Shown piece after piece: positions 42,243 to 49,796 of a stretch of 64,000 nt of DNA. The position numbers and the translations under genes were made by a program. A model generated the notes under the pieces. That model was not told the origin of the DNA. It searched no databases and was given only the letters and a program-made list of their open reading frames with translations. Position 1 is the stretch's first letter. Each line of letters opens with the position of its first letter. This DNA comes from Rhynchopus euleeides (Eukaryota; Euglenozoa; Diplonemea; Diplonemida; Diplonemidae): the NCBI GenBank assembly GCA_963210315.1, contig OY723244.1, forward strand, positions 744,001 to 808,000. The letters are read 5' to 3'.

Positions 42243-42402
42243 TATCATGGGAAAAATGGATGAAAATAGGTGAAAAGACTCCCGCTAGGGGGAGTCAGAC
42301 TCCCCCTAGCGGGAGTATAGACTCCCGCTAGCGGGAGTCTTTGACACCCGCTCAGACTCCCGCTCCCAGACTCCCGCTAGGGCCGCTGGAGTCCACCGTG
42401 TA
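42243..42402. repeat. Palindromic separator unit (right outer edge)
   Basis: Mirror of 37861-38020 and closes the right arm. Unlike the left side, it is not followed by a second unit. Confidence 0.8.
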
Positions 42403-42414
42403 TCAGCCCATGTC

Positions 42415-42790
42415 ATGGTCTGTAACAGTAGTGTAACAGTAGACCCCCCAATTTGGGCCGTTTTGGACCAGTTCTGAGCAACCACTTTCAAAGGCGGAGA
42501 AGGCCTCTAAACACCCCACAACCACACAGCTACCCCCTGAGGTAGGTTCCTGGGTGGTTTTTAGTGGCTTTGGTGGCCTTGTGACGCCCAGAGGCGGTCT
42601 GAAAGAGGGTTCTCGTGGGAGACCCACCATAACCCCACTAATCCCTTGTTTTTAGGGGGTGTAACCAGGGTGGGCATGAATCACCCAAAATATCAGCCAA
42701 AAACGTCACCAAAGTGAAAAATTCCGCTCGCAATTGATTCCGGGAGCCCAAATTGGGCGGAGTACCCTGTTTTCGGGTCAAACCTACGGA
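42415..42790 (+). repeat. Diverged direct repeat, right copy
   Basis: Partner of 37345-37705. It also carries tandem gtaacagtag motifs, which correspond to gtgtaacgct in the left copy. Confidence 0.75.
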
Positions 42791-42951
42791 ATATTTCAGT
42801 GGTATCCACATATGTAAATGGTCAGTAACAGTCGCGTAACAGTAGCCCCCCTAGCATATACCGACCAAGTGGGCACACACTATGAGATGAACATGGCATC
42901 AGGTGCAGTGCCCGCAGAAGAGACCCATGTGTGACACCGGTGTGTCTGTAG

Positions 42952-43233
42952 GACGAAGAGGGGCTGGGAGAAGGCGGCAAACAGCAGGGTGACGATGGCA
43001 GGGCAAAACTCTGGAACGAGAAAACGGGCTCGCACAAGCACACTCAACTGCAGCCGAGATCCGACAGCCGGGCAGACAGTCTGGCAGAATTCAATGTTGT
43101 CAGACTCAAGAATCGCCAAGAAGGGATTCTGTATCCCTTGACAAGGAATGAACTGCAGGAATTTGCAGCAGAACTAGGTGCTGAGGTCCCAACCATACTC
43201 AAACGTGGATTTGTGAATTTTCTGGGTGAATAA
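42952..43233 (+). CDS. Possible exon, 93 codons
   Basis: The frame opens directly after a tgtgtctgtag acceptor-like sequence (AG at 42950-42951) and stops at 43231-43233. The peptide is charged and protein-like (LAEFNVVRLKNRQEG, YPLTRNELQEFAAELG, ILKRGFVNFLGE). It has no ATG of its own. An upstream ATG at about 42889 could be joined by a very short intron. It lies inside the right part of the TIR element. Function unknown. Confidence 0.3.
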   Translation, partial: DEEGLGEGGKQQGDDGRAKLWNEKTGSHKHTQLQPRSDSRADSLAEFNVVRLKNRQEGILYPLTRNELQEFAAELGAEVPTILKRGFVNFLGE

Positions 43234-43538
43234 CAGGAGAAAAGCGCCCTAATGGAGGGGCTTTTTCCCACAAAAATACCCGAAAAATCCCCAAAAAAGC
43301 TGGAAAATTGGGGTGGAAGGGTGAGAAACAGGTGGGAGAGACCCACAAAAGTCATTTGGTGGTGTTTTGGGGGGTATTTTGGACCCAAAAATAGAAAAAA
43401 TGGCCAAAATTTGGTTTTGTGACAGAAAATCGGGGGCTATGCAAGGGCCTACCCCCCCCCCCCCCCTTCCTGATTTGCAGGCGCAACGACAGCAGACGAC
43501 TCTCTGACGCACGCACACCCCTTTCCCAACTCACGCTG

Positions 43539-43610
43539 CATTGCAAGAAGGTGCTGGGAGACTTGCTTTTTTTTTTCCCATTCACTCTCGACAATCAAAT
43601 CCCCAACTCA
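43539..43610 (+). promoter_or_regulatory. Second copy of the element shared with the cyclase 5' region
   Basis: Same order of motifs as 32481-32550 (gcaagaaggtgctgggagac, a T run, cccattcactctcgac, atcaaa). It begins about 500 bp upstream of the channel ATG. The region from 43611 to 44044 has C runs and repeated tgtgac(a/g)tgtgacactc but no gene. Confidence 0.4.
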
Positions 43611-44044
43611 CACTGAATCTGTGCGCCTGCCAGGAGCAGGCGTTCATTACCGCGGCCTCCTCCTGCCCCCCCCCCCCCCCTGTGACGTGTGACACTCTTG
43701 AGGCAACAGCCATCGTATACACCAGGTGCACGAAAAGCCCCCCCTCCCCACGTGTGGCATACAAACAAACAAACAACCGTACGCAAATACGCTACTTTCT
43801 ACAATCAAACCCCCCCTGTGACATGTGACACTCTTAGTGTGGAGGCGGGATCCCCCTATTTCCCCAGACGCACCCCCCTCCCTCCCTCCCCTCGCCCAAT
43901 CAACTAACTTTCACACCTGCCCGCCTGGTCTCAGGGGCGGGAGTGGCGGTGGTGGGGGACGGTCCAGATCCTGCGGTTCTCTCGGGAACCCATAAAGGAC
44001 GCCCTCCCCCCCCTCCCCTCCCCCACACATCTGAAAGGGAAAAT

Positions 44045-46414
44045 ATGGACCGTTTCGCCATCCAGGATTCTGCTGTGAAGGCGTTCCGCTGGGTGAAATG
44101 GAAGATGCTGCTCAACGTGGTGATGGCGTGCCTTATGACGGGGTACGTCATTGCCTTCCTCCCATATGAAAACGATTTCACGCGCGACGCGCTGGACCGC
44201 CTGGGGACGAGCTTCTCCCCAGACTGGGTTGACCCTGCCGCGACCCTCAGCTATGTCTATGGTTATGACAGCGTCGTCCACCTCATCGAAAACTCCTTCG
44301 ACGAGTGGAACGCCTTCGACACCGACGAGCTCGTCAGCTGGTCGCACCGCACCCCACTCGTCATGACAGTTCGCTATGCCGACTCCGAAAAGACTTTCCG
44401 CAACGTCCGTGACGAGGTCGACGTCCACCTTACCTCACGCACCATCGCATGCACCCTCACCTTCGAAAACCCGCTCGGCCCTCTGACGCGGGTGGCCAAC
44501 CTTTCCCACCTCCACACGGCGTCGGGCCTCGGCCCTGACACCACAGACACTACCCCAACCCCACCAGCAGACGCTGCCGACGAACTGCCTGCCACAGGAT
44601 CCTCGCCCTCTGCGTGGGACGGCGGGAGGTTTGCCAGCCGCAGGGCCTTCGGTCGGGCTGCGGGGAGGGCACCCAGGGCCGGCAGGACCAGACGCGCGAG
44701 CAACAGCAGCATCGCCAGCCGTGCGGCGCTGGGTGGCGCCACTCCGCCTGAGGGCAGCATCGCAGCTGCAACGTCGAGGGTGGGTCGGGAAGGGGGCGTG
44801 TTGCAGGCAGGTGGTGGTGTGGCAGGGGGTTCGGTGCTGCAGGGGGGGGGGGAGGAGGAGGAGGAGCCGTTGGAGTGCCGCGGGGTGCCGGACATGGCGT
44901 GGCGCGTGGAGCACATCAAGCTGTCGTTCTTCATCCGCAACGAGGAGGGTGGGAACAGCGGCGGGGAGGACCTGTGCCACGACTGGTCTGTCGCGCAGCA
45001 CTTCACCTTTCTCCACGTCGGGGTGGTGAAGTTTGCGCTCGACATCGACGAGACGCTGTGCAAGCGAGGCAGCTCAGACCTGGACCCCTACGCGACAGGG
45101 AAGACCGATTTCACCCAGCTGGATCACGTCCTGGTTGCGGTGATGGTGTTCACGCTGATTTCCTTCCTGACGAAAACCGTCGCCTTGAGAGACGTCCGCC
45201 GGTTCAAGAAGGATCAGAAGCAGCAGCAGAAGGTTTTAAAGAGGCAGAACACGCAGCTCCTCTCCCTCCCCCGCACCAGGATACGCCCCGCATCCTTCAC
45301 TGCCGGGGGGACGAACCAGAGTTTCAGCTTCGGCGGGGGCGGCGGGAATGTTGGTGGGTTGGACAGCTTCCGCGATGACCCCGCCGATCAGGAAAACGTA
45401 ACCAACATGGGGGGCGCGGCTGCTGCCGGGGAGGGATCTGTGAGGCAGCGGATCAACTTCAGCGCTGTGGAGACATTCGTCTTCCCGCAGGGAGCCTTCG
45501 ATGCCGACTCGTGTGAGACGGTGTCCGATTCCACAGAGTCCACAACCTCCTCCGCGCGCCGCGAGGAGTTCTACGCGGATATGCTTGGCGAGGTCGACAC
45601 CACAGTCGGCGTCGGCGGGAACATGACTGAGGGCTACAGCTGGATTGCCGCAGGCCTGGCTGCAGACGCGCTCTGCCTCATATGGGTTGTGCTGAAGTGG
45701 ACCAACCGCTACTCCGTGCACAGCACGGCGACTCTCACCGCGACGCGGGCTTGCCTGGCAATGGGGGCATTCGGGCAATGCGTCACCCTGATGGCACACC
45801 TCGGTGACCAGCCGTGGTTTTATCTTCTGAGCCACTCGCTTCAATATGGCGTCCCCGGTGCTGCGAGGCATGCTGCTGGGTGTCTCCCTCTCTACTTCGG
45901 TTATGCCTTTGTTGCGACCTATGCGTTTGGTCCGTACTGTTCGTCGTTTCAATCGCTGGACATCTCGTGCGTGTCGCTGTTTGCCGTGATGAATGGCGAT
46001 GTCGTGCACGACATGTTTACAAAGCTGTACCCCATTTCGCCCGGCTTCCTCCAGGTGTACTCCCGCATGTTCCTATACAGTTTCATCATTATGTTTATTT
46101 ACGTCATCCTGAACATCTTCCTTGCCATTATGGAGGACACATACTGGCAGATCAAACAATCTCTCGTGCTGGATCTCCAGGACGACCTCAAGAAGGACGC
46201 CCCGCAGCCAGACAGCCCCGCAGGGAGCGGCGGTGCCAGCCCGGGTGCCACGCCCGGCACTGCCTTCCCGGGCACTCCGCATTCGCCGACGCCTTCCGCA
46301 ACCAGAACCAGCGGAGAGGTTCCTGCTGGCGGGAACTCTTCCCCGGAGCCTGGGCAGCGGGCTTCAGCTGCCACAGCAGCTGGGGGTCAGGACGGGCTGG
46401 TGTTGGCTTCTTGA
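44045..46414 (+). CDS. Mucolipin (TRPML)-like cation channel
   Basis: 789 residues from ATG 44045. A first membrane helix (about 19-42, MLLNVVMACLMTGYVIAFLP) is followed by a long luminal loop. Helix 2 lies at about 358-380 (LDHVLVAVMVFTLISFL) and is followed by a basic stretch (RRFKKDQKQQQK). Further helices are GLAADALCLIWVVLKW and LAMGAFGQCVTLM, then the diagnostic mucolipin end. That end is YFGYAFVATYAFGPYCSSF, the pore sequence LFAVMNGDVVHDMF (about 640-655; animal TRPML has LFSLVNGDDMF), and helix 6 FLYSFIIMFIYVILNIFLAI. Two low-complexity inserts (Ala/Arg/Gly-rich at about 180-290, Ser/Gly-rich at about 405-520) and a Pro/Gly/Ser-rich tail make it longer than animal TRPML, about 580 residues. 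It probably releases Ca2+ from acidic organelles. Confidence 0.9.
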   Translation: MDRFAIQDSAVKAFRWVKWKMLLNVVMACLMTGYVIAFLPYENDFTRDALDRLGTSFSPDWVDPAATLSYVYGYDSVVHLIENSFDEWNAFDTDELVSWSHRTPLVMTVRYADSEKTFRNVRDEVDVHLTSRTIACTLTFENPLGPLTRVANLSHLHTASGLGPDTTDTTPTPPADAADELPATGSSPSAWDGGRFASRRAFGRAAGRAPRAGRTRRASNSSIASRAALGGATPPEGSIAAATSRVGREGGVLQAGGGVAGGSVLQGGGEEEEEPLECRGVPDMAWRVEHIKLSFFIRNEEGGNSGGEDLCHDWSVAQHFTFLHVGVVKFALDIDETLCKRGSSDLDPYATGKTDFTQLDHVLVAVMVFTLISFLTKTVALRDVRRFKKDQKQQQKVLKRQNTQLLSLPRTRIRPASFTAGGTNQSFSFGGGGGNVGGLDSFRDDPADQENVTNMGGAAAAGEGSVRQRINFSAVETFVFPQGAFDADSCETVSDSTESTTSSARREEFYADMLGEVDTTVGVGGNMTEGYSWIAAGLAADALCLIWVVLKWTNRYSVHSTATLTATRACLAMGAFGQCVTLMAHLGDQPWFYLLSHSLQYGVPGAARHAAGCLPLYFGYAFVATYAFGPYCSSFQSLDISCVSLFAVMNGDVVHDMFTKLYPISPGFLQVYSRMFLYSFIIMFIYVILNIFLAIMEDTYWQIKQSLVLDLQDDLKKDAPQPDSPAGSGGASPGATPGTAFPGTPHSPTPSATRTSGEVPAGGNSSPEPGQRASAATAAGGQDGLVLAS

Positions 46415-46842
46415 GGGTGTGGAAGGTAGAAGGCAGAAGGTGGGTTGTGGGGTGTGTGGTGTGGGTATTTTGTGTGTGAGGAAAGAAGGGGGGAATTTCT
46501 GCTGGGTATGTGATGTGTGTGGGTGTGGGTGTGTTCGGGAGTGGGGGGGGGTGTGGTCATCAGAGTTTCGCTCGGTACGACCTTCATGAAGCAACAAGAA
46601 TTGATACTGTGTGGGTGTGGGGTGCGGGTGTGTGTGGTCTCAGGGGTGCCCGGCACTCTTATTGCACAGGCACACCAGTGTGCCTGAAACAGCGTTGTTA
46701 TGCTTCTGATGAACCTCTGATGGATCGGGTCTCCAGACGGACCAGACTTATATAAAATATTCACATGTCTGTCTGATGGCGGGTTTCACATCAACAGCAG
46801 GGCGTTCCGTGTGTTCAACAGCCGCTGATGCAAATCAAATAA
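46415..46842. other. 3' flank of the channel gene
   Basis: GT-rich, with one diverged dispersed module (about 46745-46815). No supported gene. Confidence 0.45.
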
Positions 46843-46966
46843 TCACGGATGACGTACGAATCGTAATGGTGAAATACGAATCGTGCATATCGTATTTTAT
46901 ATCGCATTATATCGTATACGATTACGATATAAAATACGATATTATGCGATATTACGAATCGTTTAG

Positions 46967-47222
46967 GATGATGCATGGCCACACGGGGTGGGCACCGGGG
47001 AAAAAGGCACCCAGCACACCAACGAGGGGCGGCGAGACTACCACCACCACCCCAGATGAGTCACCCACTCCGAAGCCAAAGGCTCTCAAAGAGCAGCTGG
47101 CGAAGCAGAAAGCAGGGGCGCGAGTGAGCTACGTGACAGCGAAAACACGTCATGATAAGCTGCAAGGCGATGCCAAAGACGTGTACGCCGTCAAGGATGT
47201 CGCGTCTCTGCAAACCCGCAAA
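46967..47222 (+). pseudogene. Possible N-terminal part of the hAT-like protein
   Basis: The frame from about ATG 46967 gives a hydrophilic Thr/Pro/Lys-rich peptide (HTGWAPGKKAPSTPTRGG, PKALKEQLAKQKAGARVSYV), then KDVYAVKDVASLQTRKPQ, after which low-complexity DNA begins. It could be the first exon of the transposase. Assignment rests on position only. Confidence 0.3.
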
Positions 47223-47315
47223 CCCCAGTGTTCTCCCGATGGCGAGTTTGGGGGCGAAAGTCTCCATTTGTATTTTTTCCCCCGAAAACCCGACGGCGAG
47301 TTTCGGCATTTTTTT

Positions 47316-47610
47316 GGGGGTTGGGGCTGTCAGGCCCTGCGAAACTTGAGAAAGTCGCAAGAAATCACAAGACCAACACAAAAAGTCGCAAAAAATCACA
47401 AGAAATTGCGGAGAATGTTTGCGTTTATTTGTGTTTTTTTGTATAGCGTATCAGTTCTCGTGCGTCGTCTTTCGTAGACGTTCTGTACGATGCGGATCCG
47501 CTAATCCAACATAGCAAACGTTTTTTTGTGATTTTTTGTGAATGCCCTGTGAATTTTTGCGATCTTTTCAAGTTTCACAGGGCCCGACAGCCCCAGGGGT
47601 GGAATTTTTC
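47316..47610. repeat. Imperfect inverted repeat nested in the hAT-like element
   Basis: Arms of about 85 bp share gggctgtc(a/g)ggccctg(c/t)gaa, acttga, gcaa and aatcacaa motifs in inverted order, with about 110 bp between them. It may be a MITE inserted in the transposon. Confidence 0.55.
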
Positions 47611-47736
47611 ACAGGTTTCAGACAGTTTTCCACTCATCGACCTGCACAACTTCCCAACAACGAGCGTCCCTGGGTTCGTGCCCCACTACGAACCGCAATT
47701 GATCCAAAGAGTCCCAGAACGCGAAGGAGAAGGCCA

Positions 47737-47790
47737 GATGTTCGCTACCGTGGCCTCCGGCGGCTGGGGGGCTCCGCCCCCTAAACCCCT
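47737..47790 (+). repeat. Dispersed hairpin repeat, copy 4
   Basis: gatgttcgctaccgtggcct followed by ccggcgg and the GGGGGGCTCCGCCCCC hairpin, as at 2938-3010. Confidence 0.75.
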
Positions 47791-48203
47791 GTGCTGTGCA
47801 CCTGTCGAGTGTGCATGTACCATTTGGTGTACCATGGCAAGTGGGAAACGGCACAACACCAGGAGTGCGACATGGTCGTGAGTGAAGACGGAGTACGTGC
47901 AGACTACCATCCCTGCACAACGAAGTCTGTACGACTTCCTCGTTGTCCACTCACACCGCACATTGCAAAGCGTATCGATCAGAACGAATGTTGTTGCGGA
48001 TATACGCGTGCATTGCATGAGGCGCTCGCGCGCGAAGCGCGCCAGCAATTTTTTTAGCACCCCTTTTTCCGGATCAAAGCTCGCCATCACCCGCCCGTGC
48101 GGTCGAGCACCAGAAGAAGAAGCAGTCGGGCGGTGAAGACAAGAACGGCGACAGGCAAGGGAGGCAGCAGAAGGCGCACGGAGCCAATCCAGCACCGGAA
48201 TTC

Positions 48204-49209
48204 GTGAGTGACCTGTCGTATTCACTTTGCATCGGCAATACCACGGCCAGCCAGGCGGAGCTTGTGGTGTTGGCGATTCGGAAACACCTGTACCCGAACA
48301 TGCCCAGCGGACGCGCCCTCTTGCAGAAACACAGCAGCCACACGGATGCACTTCTGAAGGCGCTGAAAGATGCTCTCAAAGGTCGCACCGTGCCTATTGG
48401 CATCGACGGAACTACAGCAGCATCGATCCACACCTCGTACCTCGCTGTGACTGCATATGTTGGGCAACAACCGCTGCTGGTGTGCGTTGAGGTGTTCAGG
48501 CTGGGGTGAGCCCTGACGCAGTGATGCTTGAAGATGTGCTGCAGCGGCTCGAATGCGACTACTCGTTTACGATCGCGTCTGTCAACATGGACAGATGCGC
48601 GACAAACCAGCGCCTCATCAAGCTCACAGGGCGTCTGTCGGTGTGGTGTTTGGGGCATCACGCCAACAAATGTTGCAAAGACTTCTACACGAAGCGCTTC
48701 CCCCTCGCCATCCAGTTCGTGACCTTCTTCTCACAGGCGCCGCGCACCACCTCAGAAACGAGGTGGTCAGCGCTGTTTCACGTCGTTGAGCATGTGGCAC
48801 CCCGGACCGACCTGCTTGCAAGCTTCTTGCACGAAGAGCTTGAGCGCGCCTACAAACCGCAAAGTGTCCGAGAGTTACATTTGATCGGAGGGGATGGGTG
48901 GGGGGACATGCTCTCGGAGACCCAGACGATGCACAGAGCCTCCTACAGTTCTTCCTCTGGATGAGCAACCCCCCCAGCGATCAGAAGTCCTGCTTTGTCG
49001 TGGGGGAAGTATGGAAGAGCATCCAACACGTCACCAACGAGGAACAACAACTTCTCAAAGAGCTGTGGGACACGTTTTCCTCAAGAGAGTTCTTTGAACT
49101 CATGGAGGTGATGGACCCGGAAGCAGTTGCCCAGGAGGTGATTACTGATGAAGTGCTGGAGGCGTCGGAAGAGAGGTGGCGGGACGTCTTGGGGCGTAAC
49201 ACCACTTAG
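48204..49209 (+). pseudogene. hAT-like transposase, catalytic part, frameshifted
   Basis: Three overlapping frames read in series: 48204-48509, 48506-48964 and 48898-49209. The first contains IGIDGTTAASIHTSYLAVTA, matching the first Asp region of hAT/DUF659 RNase H-like transposases (D.wt....Y..vta). The second has ASVNMDRCATNQRLI (second Asp region), then CLGHHANKCC (the C..H..N signature) and SETRWSALFHVVEHV (the TRW block). The third is a helical C-terminus (EEQQLLKELWDTFSS). The frame changes mean the copy shown cannot make a full transposase. Superfamily assignment is by motif order only. Confidence 0.65.
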
Positions 49210-49449
49210 CCGTGTCCCATCCTTGTGGTGTTGTCTCATGTGGCCACCTAGCCATCCCATTGCCTCCCTCAGAAGCCTGTAGTAATAGTGCGATATGGGC
49301 ATATCGCATACGATATCAAGGCTGACTAAACACGATATAAATACGATATATTGCGATATATTGCGATATCGCCTTAAAAAATACGATACATATCGTATTT
49401 ACGATATGATACGATATTACGATTCGTACGTCATCCGTGAATAATATTT

Positions 49450-49796
49450 GCCCCCGTGTTTCACGTGTGTGTGTGTGTGTGTTTATCACTTTTCAAGGTG
49501 GGTTAACCCTGCACGGGTCCTCGCCCGCCTCCCTCCCACTCTACTGTGACATAGTGGGTGCCACATCAAGAGCAGAATGTGCTCGGTGTGCGCTGGACAC
49601 TACAACAAGAAAGCAAACAATACACAGCGTGTGTGTTGAAACCAGTTTCAAGACGGTTCACCTGCGACAGAAGCACCCAGCCCCCGCCCGCCCCCCCGAG
49701 CCCCTCACACCCGTCACTTCATGGTGTGTGTGTGTGTGGTGACCACGTTTTGTGTGGGGAGATCCTGCGCGGATCATTGCCCACCCCCGCCCATTT
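49450..49796. other. Dispersed-repeat DNA / 3' region of the LINE
   Basis: Contains a GT microsatellite near 49465 and 49724 and modules of the dispersed family (acatcaagagca near 49562, gatcctgcgcggatc near 49762). The right part is the 3' UTR of the minus-strand LINE; I cannot place its exact end or a poly(A). Confidence 0.45.

Larger units (their letters stand above)
37861..42402. repeat. Near-perfect palindrome: two 2.19-kb arms around a 160-bp centre
   Basis: 37861-40051 is the reverse complement of 40212-42402, with symmetry centre 40131.5. Comparing the arms through their ORFs I find one difference, at 38655 against 41608 (TAC or TAT, silent for the long ORF). The central 40052-40211 is not symmetric and is itself one copy of the palindromic unit seen at the arm ends. 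Such identity implies very recent inverted duplication, ongoing gene conversion, or an assembly artefact. Confidence 0.9.
37139..43451. mobile_element. Large TIR element in a C tract, 6.3 kb, containing a long palindrome
   Basis: The ends carry a perfect 13-bp inverted repeat, TAGGCCCTTGCAT at 37139-37151 and its complement at 43439-43451. Just inside, similar sequences containing ctgtcacaaa appear on both sides in inverted orientation. Both ends abut C runs (16 C before, 15 C after), as expected for insertion into a poly-C tract with target duplication. The interior holds two diverged direct repeats (about 37345-37705 and 42415-42790) around a near-perfect 4.5-kb palindrome. The superfamily is not identifiable; no known transposase motif was seen. 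Confidence 0.6.
46843..49440. mobile_element. hAT-like DNA transposon, 2.6 kb, degenerate
   Basis: Perfect 25-bp terminal inverted repeats: 46843-46867 (starts tcacggatgacgtacg) and 49416-49440. Inside each end is a tract of 100-150 bp dense in acgatat/atatcgt motifs. Flanks share only ATAA (46839-46842 and 49441-49444), so the target duplication is short or eroded. The interior encodes hAT-like transposase pieces in three frames. An imperfect inverted repeat (about 47316-47405 against 47515-47610) and one dispersed hairpin repeat lie between the N-terminal and catalytic parts. Confidence 0.7.
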
